A stretch of 64,000 bases of DNA from Chitinophagaceae bacterium (GTDB lineage Bacteria > Bacteroidota > Bacteroidia > Chitinophagales > Chitinophagaceae). Shown here piece after piece: positions 1 through 10,800 of this stretch (position 1 is its first letter; each line of letters opens with the position of its first letter). The notes under the pieces were generated by a model. The model was not told the origin of the DNA. It worked only from the letters and a program-made list of their open reading frames with translations, and ran no database searches. The DNA is taken from positions 48,910 to 112,909 of the forward strand of contig CAHJWK010000001.1 in assembly GCA_903642275.1 (NCBI GenBank), given 5' to 3'. The position numbers and the translations under genes are program-made.

Positions 1-492
1 ATAATGATCGTATCTTTCAAAGATAACGCTATCAATATAGGCAGGATATTGATTGAAATTTGTTATTACCGAAACATTAAATGAAAATTTATTGTTGAAT
101 ACTCCTTGCAATCTTACACCACCTGCAAAGCCGGTTAATACATTATCTTTTCTGTTTGATTTATAAATGCCTGCTTCAATATATGGATCGATTGTAAAAA
201 CGTTTTTACCATCTGATGTTCTTATAAGATTGGTGTTTTTTATATCGCTTTTTAAGCCTGTATTTAAACCAAAAACGCTGTCTTGAATTGATGATTTATT
301 GAATGCACCGGTTTGCTGTAATTCAATCCAGTTCATGCTTCTGAAGCTGCTGAACACAAAAGAGTCTGCTTCAAACATTAGTTCATTAAGCCTGTTTTGC
401 ACTGATTGATTTAACGGTATTTGTTGTGCATATAAATTATCACAGGTTATAATAGCAATTAAGAAAAAAAATATTTTAATAATCTGTTTCAA
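1..492 (-). CDS. Outer-membrane Wzi/RemB-like protein, 3' end beyond window
   Basis: A reading frame stays open from the window edge to a TTG codon at 492-490. The first 23 residues (start MKQIIKIFFF, end NLYAQ) form a signal peptide, so TTG is the likely start; no ATG lies nearby. Residues 24-164 are rich in Asn, Ser and aromatic residues. The stretch NQYPAYIDS near the cut end matches NQGRFPGYVDS in the protein encoded just upstream, so this is probably a tandem paralogue of that Wzi/RemB-type barrel. Its start lies 10 bp beyond that gene's stop, so it is the last visible gene of the operon. Expected role: surface polysaccharide attachment or gliding-associated outer-membrane barrel (inference). 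Confidence 0.6.
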   Translation of the reverse strand, partial: MKQIIKIFFFLIAIITCDNLYAQQIPLNQSVQNRLNELMFEADSFVFSSFRSMNWIELQQTGAFNKSSIQDSVFGLNTGLKSDIKNTNLIRTSDGKNVFTIDPYIEAGIYKSNRKDNVLTGFAGGVRLQGVFNNKFSFNVSVITNFNQYPAYIDSVIFERYDHY

Positions 493-502
493 TTATTATT
501 AT

Positions 503-2089
503 TTAGAAATCATAAATAAGTTTTCTGAAACTCATGCGCACACCAATGTATGCATATATATCGGTAAAGTTTTTAAAGGCATTTGATTCTTTACGGTAAA
601 CTCCGCCTGCTTCTATTCTTAAATTTGATTTTTTATTAAGTACGTAAGCTATTCTTAAATCACCGTAATATATTTTTGTATTAAGACCATCACCAGTGCT
701 CACATCATTTTGCAACGTATGCAAATCAAGTGACCTGAATATATTTCTGCCATAATCAACATTTACAGACGAATCAGCACCATAGTGTGCTATAAAAGCT
801 TCTACTCTAAACCACCAGCTTTTGTATGTATAGTCAGCTATAAAAATACCTTCCTTAAAATTTGAACCCAAAGGATGCGCCAGTGGCTCATTGTTATGCG
901 AGTAAACAGTTACTATGCTGTCACTTGCATAAGAGTAAGGTCTTACAGTGTTGAATTCTGCTTGTATATTAAGATGCTCAACTTTTAGTAAATCACTTAC
1001 ACGAATGCCTGCCTGCCAGCCATATCTTTTTTCCCAGCCTGCTGAACCCCAGTTATCAAGCATGACCTGAGCATAAATATTTACAGATGGTGTAACCAGG
1101 TATTTTAAATTTAATCCATCAATATTATTTAATTCTATACCCGATGGTGATTTGCTGGCATGAAGAAATAAGATTGGACTCGCCAATGAAACACCTATAT
1201 CTTTTTTATGATCTGCCGTTTCATTTGGTGATATAACTGAATTAAATAAGGATACATTAAAATGCTTTGTTGCGTGCCAGTCTAACAAATAAGTTTGCCC
1301 CCATTTGCGTGGATAGCCTAATGCATATATATCAGCTTTGGGCTGGCTAACATATTGTGACCACATCACCGAATATTGGAAATTACCAGCAGTAACAGCT
1401 GTTTTAAAATAAGGGTAAACGGTGTTATAATCACTAAGTAATAAGGAACGATAACCATCACCAATAAAATTGTTGTTGAACCCAAGGTCAAACAATAAAT
1501 ATTTGTTAGGCGTATATACTAATCTTGCGGACGAATAAGTAAAATCAAAGCCTTTGCCATCCCCAATATTTTTATATTGATTCTGGTAAGGAACCACACC
1601 TCTAATACGAATAAAACTATCAACATAACCCGGGAAACGCCCCTGGTTTTCATACACAGCCGTTTCAAAATAAAATTTATTGCCAATGTTACCACCGGCT
1701 TCATAACCGCGGGTGTTCATCATATTAAATTTAGATGATTCCGCTGCAGTTGGCCCTGTGGGTATGCTTCTTTTACCAGGACCTATGTATTCATCAACAA
1801 TGATATCAGCAAAAATATTGAACGACGAATGTTGAAGTTGCAGTAAATGCTCTTCAAAAAATTTTCTGTGTAACCATGACCGGTTTGATTTTATATAAGT
1901 TGAGTCAGTGTATAAAACAGGTTTCCATGCAGTATGGGCAAATGTATCAGTGTTATACAGAACGCTTTGCTGATTAAAATTGTTAGTTAATCTTAATACA
2001 GGAGCTTGTGCGTTAGAATTGAAACAGCCAAAAAAGAAAAAAAACAGGAACCATAGACGCAGTCTGAAAATTAGTTTTTTTAGATGCAT
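503..2089 (-). CDS. Wzi/RemB-like outer-membrane protein (capsule assembly or gliding type)
   Basis: 528 residues. A signal peptide covers residues 1-28 (FFFFFGCFNSNAQA), with many predicted amphipathic beta strands after it. The segment at residues 205-220 (NNNFIGDGYRSLLLSD) is typical of Bacteroidota proteins annotated as capsule-assembly Wzi family or gliding protein RemB. Wzi proteins are outer-membrane barrels that bind surface polysaccharide; RemB takes part in gliding and adhesion in Flavobacterium. The sequence does not decide between these two. It starts at ATG 2089, 51 bp after the upstream beta-barrel gene, and is followed 10 bp later by a second protein of the same type, so the two look like a tandem duplication in one operon. 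Family assignment is moderately sure, exact role is not. Confidence 0.65.
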   Translation of the reverse strand: MHLKKLIFRLRLWFLFFFFFGCFNSNAQAPVLRLTNNFNQQSVLYNTDTFAHTAWKPVLYTDSTYIKSNRSWLHRKFFEEHLLQLQHSSFNIFADIIVDEYIGPGKRSIPTGPTAAESSKFNMMNTRGYEAGGNIGNKFYFETAVYENQGRFPGYVDSFIRIRGVVPYQNQYKNIGDGKGFDFTYSSARLVYTPNKYLLFDLGFNNNFIGDGYRSLLLSDYNTVYPYFKTAVTAGNFQYSVMWSQYVSQPKADIYALGYPRKWGQTYLLDWHATKHFNVSLFNSVISPNETADHKKDIGVSLASPILFLHASKSPSGIELNNIDGLNLKYLVTPSVNIYAQVMLDNWGSAGWEKRYGWQAGIRVSDLLKVEHLNIQAEFNTVRPYSYASDSIVTVYSHNNEPLAHPLGSNFKEGIFIADYTYKSWWFRVEAFIAHYGADSSVNVDYGRNIFRSLDLHTLQNDVSTGDGLNTKIYYGDLRIAYVLNKKSNLRIEAGGVYRKESNAFKNFTDIYAYIGVRMSFRKLIYDF

Positions 2090-2140
2090 TTAGTTTGTTT
2101 AGCGCACAAATAAACGTAAAATATAAGCTGTGATGTAATA

Positions 2141-2983
2141 TTAATTACCGTATCCATACTTAAACAGAGGTATACCTTCTCCAAAACGGAAGATAACTTT
2201 AAATAAAAAGCAATAATAGTTATCTTTTTTATTAGGATTACCCCTCTGACCGTAGAAAGGATACTTCGTATTTTGAATCTCATCTGCCCGATAAGATAAA
2301 GATGCAGCAAGTTGGCCGTTTGTAGCAAGCAGTTGAGTAGTATCTACAAAATGCACCGCACTTACATCATCAATATGGTCAGTATTTGTTTTGCGGTAAT
2401 TCATTTCAGCTGCTATTATCACATTATCTGAAATAGCGTATTTTATGCCAATACCAACGGGAAATGATACACCCCAAAGTGAATAAGGCTGCGTTTCAGC
2501 TTCTGTTTTTAAGGGAGCAAGAAAAACTTTTTGTCCATTGTAATGTGTGTATGGGTTAAAATTAAAAAAACCAATACCGGCAAAAATGTAAGGCGTGACT
2601 CTTGAAGAACCTGCGTCAGGGTTACTATAATCTTCGCTGGCAGCATTACTTATATCAAAAAGATCTGCTTCAGCAGTAACAGCTGCCTCAAAAATATTTG
2701 ATTGAAAATCCAAATTACGGTAAAAATATTTAGGACCATTCTTTGAATCTTTAGCGCCTATTTTACCGTATGTAAGATCTAAATTAGCAGAAAAATTGCG
2801 GGCAAACTGGTAAGTTCCACCTAATGTAAAACCATAAACACTTTGACTCATGGTTATTTTTTTCTCCTGCAAGTCACCAGCATAATTCATTGTTCCAATA
2901 CCTGCATTAATATACAGTTGTGCTCTTGCAGTAAAAAAAACAGTGGTTAAAAAAAAGAAAATAAAATATAGTTTCTTCTTCAA
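2141..2983 (-). CDS. Outer-membrane beta-barrel protein, PorG/DUF6089-like
   Basis: 280 residues with a signal peptide of about 21 residues (MKKKLYFIFF to FTARAQ). The mature start LYINAGIGTMNYAGDLQE resembles the N-terminus of DUF6089-type barrels, the group that contains PorG of the type IX secretion system. The rest alternates hydrophobic and polar residues and ends in an aromatic-rich strand (VIFRFGEGIPLFKYGYGN). The start codon appears to be TTG at 2983: an in-frame stop lies just upstream and no ATG intervenes. It sits between a PID-CTERM-like gene and Wzi/RemB-like genes in a leftward operon of envelope proteins. Membership of the broad barrel class is secure; identity as PorG itself is not claimed. 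Confidence 0.6.
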   Translation of the reverse strand: MKKKLYFIFFFLTTVFFTARAQLYINAGIGTMNYAGDLQEKKITMSQSVYGFTLGGTYQFARNFSANLDLTYGKIGAKDSKNGPKYFYRNLDFQSNIFEAAVTAEADLFDISNAASEDYSNPDAGSSRVTPYIFAGIGFFNFNPYTHYNGQKVFLAPLKTEAETQPYSLWGVSFPVGIGIKYAISDNVIIAAEMNYRKTNTDHIDDVSAVHFVDTTQLLATNGQLAASLSYRADEIQNTKYPFYGQRGNPNKKDNYYCFLFKVIFRFGEGIPLFKYGYGN

Positions 2984-3054
2984 GCAGTTTGGTTTTATCT
3001 AATGTTTTATAATTATAAGCCGGATTAATTTTTATCTGTTTGAACTGTATTTAA

Positions 3055-3339
3055 TTAATTATTGCAATTAATAACATTCGTCCTTCTTTTAAAATAATAA
3101 ACTTTTTTCAATCCATAACCAACCCCCACCGCAACTAATATAAATATGTTTGAATCTATTGGCAAATCCGGATCCTGACCCGGATCTCCAAAACCATTGG
3201 TAGTTGATTCATCAGGGCTGGATTGATCCTGATCTGCATCTTGATCCTGGTCGGGTTGACTTGACCCCTGAAAATGTAAACTTGTAGTCAGAAAAAAAAT
3301 AAAAATAATTCGCTGCAGAAATCTAAACCTCAATTTCAT
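3055..3339 (-). CDS. Small secreted protein with PID-CTERM-like sorting tail
   Basis: 94 residues in three parts. Residues 1-28 are a signal peptide (RIIFIFFLTTSLHFQGSSQ). Residues 28-60 are an acidic low-complexity stretch of Asp, Gln, Pro and Ser (repeated DQD). From residue 61 comes a tripartite tail: LPIDSNIF, a hydrophobic ILVAVGVGYGLKKVYYF, then basic KRR. That layout, with PID followed by a membrane span containing YGxKK, matches the PID-CTERM putative sorting signal of Bacteroidota, whose processing enzyme I cannot name with certainty. The gene starts 7 bp after the stop of the T9SS-sorted protein upstream, so they are cotranscribed. No function can be assigned to the acidic body. Confidence 0.65.
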   Translation of the reverse strand: MKLRFRFLQRIIFIFFLTTSLHFQGSSQPDQDQDADQDQSSPDESTTNGFGDPGQDPDLPIDSNIFILVAVGVGYGLKKVYYFKRRTNVINCNN

Positions 3340-3346
3340 AAGTCGG

Positions 3347-4186
3347 CTAGTAATTTAATATGATAGGCAAATGTATAGTTTTTTTAGCACTCAAACCGTA
3401 TATGCTTATAGTGTTTAAACCTTTTGCAAGAACGGAATTTAAAGATATATAGTATGTGTTATTCCCACCATTATGTGAGATATTATTCCTTAAGAGGATT
3501 TCGCCTGATAAACTACTCAAAGTAATACTATAATTGTCTTTAATCATATTGCTGAATTGTAGACTTATCTTATTACCACTAACAGGGTTTGGAAACACTT
3601 TAACATCTCCACATGATGCTGAAATAACATCCTTCTTTTCATTACAGAAAACTAACATGAACCGGCCTTTATAACTGTTAGTATCGGTTGTTGGCATAAA
3701 ACTATAAAAGGTTTTACCAAAGAAATTTACAGGTGTCTGTGTATGTTTGTAATTATCAATCAGCCATGCTTTTGAAGCAAGCAGAGAAGGAATACCTTCA
3801 ATTGTTATTTGTAGATCATAAACCGGTCGCCGTAAACCCCACATATTTATGAACAATGTATCATTTTGTTTTGGAAGAGGCCTTGCTTCAATAGCTAAAT
3901 TGTCGCCGTCACGCAACAGGCAGATATTTTCGATAAAATTATTCAGTTTATCAGCGTCATATTGATCAACTGCCCTTGAAAATTTGTTATCATACATGGC
4001 CGCAGTTCCATCAACAAGCAATGTACTATCGCCGGAAGGCAACATAAGGTTTATATATACAACAGGTTCTTTATGGTATGCAACAGCTATTGTTTGTGCC
4101 TTTACATTTATCTGCAAAAAGCAGGTATTTATAAGCAATAGGAAGGTGAACGATTTAAATAGACCAATAGTAAAAATTTTTGTCAT
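3347..4186 (-). CDS. T9SS-sorted secreted protein, short paralogue of the giant adhesin C-terminus
   Basis: 279 residues with a signal peptide of ~30 residues (SFTFLLLINTCFLQINVKAQ). Residues ~35-185 align with the region just before the sorting domain in the two large proteins encoded further right: shared landmarks are an xVDG motif, a VDxxDAxKxxNF-like stretch, NICLLRDGDNLAIEARPLP, and TNSYKGRFMLVF. The final ~80 residues (VKVFPNPVSGNKISLQFSN onward) form a type-A T9SS C-terminal domain. The gene is therefore a stand-alone copy of the terminal module without the adhesin body. It is first in the leftward operon, with a conserved motif and a perfect palindrome 115-160 bp upstream. The ligand or role is unknown. 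Confidence 0.7.
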   Translation of the reverse strand: MTKIFTIGLFKSFTFLLLINTCFLQINVKAQTIAVAYHKEPVVYINLMLPSGDSTLLVDGTAAMYDNKFSRAVDQYDADKLNNFIENICLLRDGDNLAIEARPLPKQNDTLFINMWGLRRPVYDLQITIEGIPSLLASKAWLIDNYKHTQTPVNFFGKTFYSFMPTTDTNSYKGRFMLVFCNEKKDVISASCGDVKVFPNPVSGNKISLQFSNMIKDNYSITLSSLSGEILLRNNISHNGGNNTYYISLNSVLAKGLNTISIYGLSAKKTIHLPIILNY

Positions 4187-4300
4187 AAAATTTATTTATA
4201 TGTAAACACTTGCTTTGTTGTAACTACCTTTTTAACGCAGATAATCACGTGAATAATTTTGTTTAACTTAAATGAAAAACGTGCTTAGCTACAGTGAGTC

Positions 4301-4325
4301 TTTTAATGGGATTTGGAATACGGAT
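4301..4325 (-). promoter_or_regulatory. Shared upstream motif, copy 1
   Basis: On the transcribed (minus) strand it reads ATCCGTATTCCAAATCCCAT followed by TAAAA. Near-identical sequences lie upstream of the giant adhesin gene (19831-19855) and of the tail-fibre-like gene (25909-25935). It is 115 bp upstream of the ATG at 4186. It could be a binding site for a regulator common to these surface proteins; its function is inferred only from conservation and position. Confidence 0.45.
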
Positions 4326-4346
4326 TATGTAAAATTATTTACATAA
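4325..4346. promoter_or_regulatory. Perfect 22-bp palindromic site
   Basis: Arms TTATGTAAA and TTTACATAA flank a 4-bp centre (atta). It overlaps the end of shared motif copy 1 and lies about 140 bp upstream of the start at 4186. It has no run of T, so an operator for a dimeric regulator fits better than a terminator. Confidence 0.4.
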
Positions 4347-4767
4347 GAAACCGAAAATAATCAGTTTTATTTTAGTAAAAACGGCTGTATAAAAAATAGT
4401 TCGTTAACTATATAAATTTTGAGGTTAGCGTAAATTAACAATACTATTTTCTTTGCCAATACAGCTATTCAATTATTGCTGCTTTTATTGTTTAAGCTAT
4501 TTACCTATTGCCAATACTGTGGGGTGAAATCCGTTTTCATTATTAATACTTATAAGATAATTCTGTTTCTATAGAAATACAACAAGACGTTGTTTTGGTT
4601 ATAAATATCATTATCTCTTGTTACGGCTTACTATGTAATCAATAATTTTAAAGCAATAATGTAAACAAGATTGAACATAAATATCAACCGAGGAAGTTCA
4701 AAAGCTAAATGAACACTTGGCTAATTACTTAAACAAGATTTATTTAATAGGAAGTATGTAAATAAAA

Positions 4768-4800
4768 AAGAGGCTGACCCGACTTTTGAGACAGCCTCTT
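4768..4800 (-). terminator. Rho-independent terminator of the giant adhesin gene
   Basis: Perfect 9-bp stem AAGAGGCTG / CAGCCTCTT with a 15-nt loop. On the minus strand it is followed by TTTTTTATT. It begins 26 bp beyond the stop codon at 4827. Confidence 0.85.
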
Positions 4801-4826
4801 CTATTTAAAAATCAATTTATTCAATT

Positions 4827-7800
4827 CTATTTTCCTATCACAAGTTTAGTAGTTGTACTATAACCATTTTTACCGGTAATTGTAATTAGATAATTTCCCG
4901 TTGCCCATTGTACATCAAGCAGTAGATCGTAATTGTAATCTCCACCTTCATGCTGTATGGATTTTTTTGTTAACGCCTTACCTCCCAGGCTGCTTAAGGT
5001 TATCTCATAATTGCCTGCTTTCATATTGTTAAACTTCAGCAGTACTTTACCACCTGTTACAACAGGATTTGGATAGACATCTACTTTACCTTCCAATGTT
5101 GATGCAGTTGCACCGCCTAAAGACATTGTGGTTGCTACCGGCGTTGCCTTGAAAGTACGTTTAAACACGAGCATAAACCTATCCCTATAGCTGCCTAAAT
5201 CTGTATTTGGTGTAAAGCTGTATAGTGTTGTGTCATTTAAATTAACCGATGTTTTAGTATTCAAATACTTATCTACCAGCCAAGCTTGCCCAGGCATGTC
5301 AGCTAAGTCTTTACCAAAGATTTGTAAAGTGTATGGCTGCTGCCTTAAATACAACCTGTAGAAGAATGTATCTGTTAATACAGGTATCGGTCTTAGTTCA
5401 ATTGATAGATAAGCTTCATTACGTAAAAGAACCATGTTCTCATCAAAGTTGGCAAATTTTTGAGCATCATTTACGTCAACCTTAGCGGAAAAATCTTTAC
5501 CAAAGCCTTCGGTTACACCGTCTACAAATGTTGCACTGCTACCGTTGCCACTCATAAGGTTTGCATAAATTGCCGGATGATTTTGTGAAGTTAATTTATC
5601 AAAAACAACTGCTTCCCCTGTTGTTGGTGCAACTTTGTCACCTTCTTTAAAGTTTACGTTTACATTGCCAGTTGTTTGAGCTGTCAGCATAAATGCCTGT
5701 CCGCTTTGTGCATACGTACCTCCCGTATAACCTCCAGGATCGTTAGGTGCAACCCAGCCGTTTGCATAATAACGGTAACCACCATCACCATAATTTCCGG
5801 CATATTTAGGATCCCAGATAGCAAATTGCTGAGGCGAAAAAGTTGACCCGTTTCCTGAAAGCATACTTAGAATATCAATTGGTGAGGCATAAGGATTCGC
5901 TATTAAAACCCCGTTGCCCACTTGTGTAGAATAAGTCTTTGTTACAGTACCATAATTGAGACCTCCAATGGTTCTGAGCGTTGTATTATCCGTACCGGCA
6001 CTAACAGCTAAGGACAAATCTATATCACGGCTACCTCTCACAAATAAACAGTAAGCCGGAAAATTACTAATAGGGTTAACAGTATATGGTATTGTTGTAG
6101 ACCAATCATTAGTATTTACGTTCCATACTTTAATTGATGGGTTAGTTGTTGTATTATCATCAAAACCGTGTGCTGCTAAATTATCATAAGTTATTTGCGT
6201 ACCATATCCAGGTTTAAAATCCTGGTGATTTGTATAATTCAAATCAGGATTCTGTCCACCTTCCTGCCATGCTGCTTTAATAGTTTGAGCACTGTTTGTT
6301 GGTACTGCCAAAAACCGCCATGCACGCTTTTTAGGTATAAAGCGCTCTACCGTTACATTACCTGATAGAATAGGTGTTCCCGTTGATTGCCCAACTACTG
6401 CATCACCATATTGATTGGATTGTAATGTAAGGTTTCCTCCGGTATTAAGTGTACCATTTACTGTTACAACTCCTGATGTGCTTCCAAAGGTTCCTCCTGT
6501 TCCGCCCGTAATATTTAAAGCATTACCCAAAGTAGCGCTGCCACTACTATTTACAATAAGAGTTTTCAATGTATTATTAGTTGCATCAAAGAACAATGTA
6601 GATGTATTGCCTCCTATAACAAGGCCAGATAAAGCATTGGTTTTTATAGCACCGGTACTGCTTCCTGTAAACGTCCCGTCTATTTCTAAAGAATTTCCAT
6701 TTAAGTCAACACTTGTACCGGATGCAATAGTAAGGTTAGGTACTATTACATTTGATGTAAGCACGGGTTTATTAGGTGTTCCTGAAGGTATCATCACAGT
6801 TGTGCAAGATGCAGAAGGAAGCAGGTTATCAGACCAGTTGGAAGTTATATTCCAGTCTGTGCTTGTTCGGCCGGTCCAGAGATTATGTACACCTACTGTG
6901 GCAACTGATGAATAAACAGTTCCGCAGCCGCTTATTAACACCCTGTACATAGTTGTAGTTGTAACATTATTAAAGCTCTGGGAAATAGTAGTATTTGCAA
7001 TTTGTGTCCAAGTAGTTCCGAAATCTGTTGAAACTTCCCAGCGTGTAACAGCACCAATTTGTCCTGTTAATGTAAGTGTACCGCTGCTGCCACTGCAAAT
7101 TGAAACAGAAGCAATAGTTCCACCGGTGGCAGCAGCCTGAATTGTAATTGTACCGGTAGCAGTTACAACTGTGCAGGTTCCGGAAGTAGTTACAGTATAA
7201 GCATATGCTCCCGGTGCTGCGGTAGGCGTACCTCCAATTGTAAATGTATTACCTGAAAGCACTCCTGTTACACCTGCAGGCAAGCCTGTAACCATTGCAC
7301 CTGTTGCTGTACCACCAATTGTATACACAATATTCATAATTGGTGTGTTTGCACAAACAGACGGTGAAGCTGTACCTGAAGTAAGGCTGATTGTTTGTGC
7401 CTGAATAGTTATACTGCCGGTTGTTGTACCTACAGCACAACCACCACTAGATGTTATTGTATAGTTGTAAACTCCAGCAACGGCTGTTGGTGCGCCACTG
7501 ATTGTAAATACTCCACCAGTGTAAGCTCCCGTAACACCAGCAGGCAACCCTGTTGCAGATGCACCAGTAGCATTGCTGACTGAAAAAGTAACATTGTTAA
7601 TAGCTGAGCCTTTACAAACTGTTTGAGGGTTTGTTGCTACACCTGAAGTAAGAGTAAAGCTTGCACCAGGTGTTACCATAATTGTGCCTGTGACAGTAGC
7701 AACTGCACATGATGTACCTGATGTAGTAACCGTATAATTAAATGTACCTGACTGTGTAGGTGAGCCGCTGATAACAAACAAACCACTATTATAACTTCCT

Positions 7801-10800
7801 GTAACACCTGTTGGCAGGCCAACTACAGAGGCATTAGTTCCTGTACCTCCAATTGTATACTGAATGTTTGCTATTGGTGAATTAATACAAACTGTTTGCG
7901 TATTATTAGCTGAATTAAGCGTAATCGTCTGTGAAGTAATGGTAATTGTTCCGTTAAATGTAACCGGAGAACATGTGCCTAAAGTAGTGATTGTATAAGG
8001 GTAACTACCGGCTGCTGCTGTAGGAGTACCACTGATAGTATAGGTATAAGTAGGGCCTGTTCCTGACAAAGTTCCTGTTACACCTGCAGGCAAGCCTGTT
8101 GTAGTGGCGCCCGTAGCGGTACCACTCAGTGTAAACACAATGTTTGCCATTGGCACATTTGCGCAAAGGGATGGTGAACTGCTGCCTGAGCTTAATGCAA
8201 TCTTTTGCGCCTGTACAGTAATTGTACCGCTTGCAGAAGCCGGCTGGCAGCTACCTGTAGTAGTAATAGTGTAAGAATAATTACCGGCAACAGTTGGTGT
8301 ACCGCTGATAGTTAAATAAACGCCATTCCATGAAGATGTCACACCAGAAGGTAACGGTGTAACTGTAGGTGCAGATGCACTGCTGCCTGCTGAATATACA
8401 ATATTTTGAATAGCATTATTTGCACATATCGTCTGTGCATCAGTACCAGGTGCTGATTGTAAATCAACAAATGTTGAAAGTGTACTGAAAGATATATCAT
8501 CAAGACCAAAGTTATTACCATAAACTGCTCCCTGTAAATCGGTAATGGAAACGATCACACTCGTGGTTGTTGGACCAGATGTCCACGTACCATAAAATCT
8601 TACCCATTGGTGATTAGCTGTATCTGATGTAAGGTTATTTGCTGGTCTTGGCAGGTTACCAAGGGTTCCAACCTGGGTGCCGTTTATATTAAATTGCAAT
8701 TGAGCATTAGCGGGAGTAGGAGGCCCTGGTAAATCATCTAATTCAAGACCCCATGCAGAGAAGTAATAAGCGGTATTTGGAAGAACGTTGAACGTTTCCT
8801 GCCATATCTGGTAATTTGCACCAGCCGTACCATTTACCATCATAAATTTTCCATGAGTTGTCGTATGATCTTTACCCCATAAAAAGCTAGGGCCATAATA
8901 ATTTGCTGCTGTATCAACTGCGTAACCGGGTGGGTTATTTAAACTACCTGCACCTGTGCGGTAGGGGTATGATGACGTAAATCCAACATTTCCCAACTCA
9001 AAGTTCCCATTAGTTACCAGTTCATTTGCAACATTAATAGTGCCTTTTCCGGGACAGGTTGAGCCGGCGGCATATACTGTAACACTGTAAATACCTGATA
9101 CATCAACCAATATGGTTTGTGTAGTTTCCCCGGTATTCCACAAGTAACTCGTAGCGGCAGGAGTTGAGGTCGCTGTTAATTTTACTTTACCGGCCACAGC
9201 GCAATAATCAGCTACAACAGTTACAACAGGTATTGATCCGACATTTAAAGTAACATTTTGCGAGGTACTGCAACCAGCAGCATTACTAACAGTTGCTGAA
9301 TACACTTTAGTGCCTGGTGATGACGGTTTTGCATAAATAGTAGAAAGAGGAGTACCGGTATAAGTGGTTGTAGCACTTGCATCTGTAAATAGATCTGTTA
9401 CCGGAGACCATGTTACTGATAACGGAGCATTCGGTACAGTATAGTTAAAGGTTATTGACCAATTCAATATTGTTCCGACATCGCCTACGGCATCATCTTC
9501 TGCCCCAAATGTCCATGTTCCGTTTGGTGTACTAAATAAATCAGAAAAAACAGTATTGCCTGAATTTGGTGTACCGACTCCATTATCTCCATCAGCTACA
9601 AATATTCCTGTGAACGGAGCGTTTGATGCATTATTTAAGAATGGATTAGTGCCGGTGCTACTAACAATTGTATTTGTAAAGTTATCACCGGATTTACCTT
9701 TTCTATCTACTAAATTTAAAACTTTACCATTAGCTGCTTTTAGATTCAATACGAGATCGCCGTCATAAGTATGAGTAATATTAAAGTTTACACTCATACT
9801 GTTAATTACTGCCCCTGCAGGAATTGTAGAAACAGCAAGATTATTAGTTACGCTTCCGGGTATGAGTCCAAAGAGCGTTGCATCAGGAATAGCTAAGTTA
9901 ATATTGCCTGACGAAATTGTTGTTGACCCAGTGCTCGAATTATTTGCTGTTGCAATTAATGGCTGAACATTTCCCTGGCAAACATTTATAGTGCCCGAAG
10001 GAGTAAGAACAAATGCTGCAGGAGGAGCACTTATAGTTAGTGTTTTGGTTGAAGTGGCCGCTGCTGTACAACCTGCATTACCATTTGCTGTTAAGGTTAA
10101 TGTAACGCTGCCTGCTGAAATATCTGCCGCGCTTGGAGTATAGGTTGCAGTAGTTAAAGAGTTTGCATTGACAAAAGTTCCTGTTCCGCTTGATGACCAC
10201 AAAATGGTACTATAATTTGTCGCGCTTGAACCGGCAGTTATATTTACCGGCGGATTATTAGAACATGTTACAACGGCAGTACCAGCCACTGCTGTAGGTG
10301 CTGCAGTTATAGTTACTAATGTTGTTGCATTATATACTGAGCAACCGCCCGATGCGGCAACTGTATAAGTTACAGTATATGTTCCGGCAGTACTTGTTGC
10401 CGGTGTAATCGTGCCAGTTGAATTTATTGTTAAACCGGCAGTAGAATTATAAGTTCCGCCCGTAGTTCCTGTAAGCGTTGGATTTACAGTTCCTGAAGTT
10501 TTACAGAAAGGATTTCCTGTATAACTTATAGTTGCAGCTGGTGCAGCAGTTATAGTTACTGAAGCCGTTGTACTGAATGCGGCACAACCGCCCGATGCAG
10601 CTACAGTATAAGTTACCGTGTAAGTGCCGGGTGTACTTGTCCCTAAAGTGATATCACCTGTAGCTGAATTTATTGATAAACTACCTGCCCCTGTACTTTT
10701 GGTATAAGTTCCGCCAGCGGTACCGGTTCTTGTCACACTAGCTGTTCCGCCACTTGAACAATAAGGTGAACCAGCATATGAAATTATTGCTGAAGGTGCC

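Larger units (their letters stand above)
4187..4826. other. 640-bp intergenic region with regulatory elements
   Basis: No convincing reading frame on either strand. It contains, from left to right, the leader of the T9SS protein gene at 4186, the shared ~25-bp motif at 4301-4325, the palindrome at 4325-4346, about 400 bp of AT-rich sequence in which I see nothing specific, and a terminator at 4768-4800 that ends the giant adhesin transcript. Confidence 0.5.
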
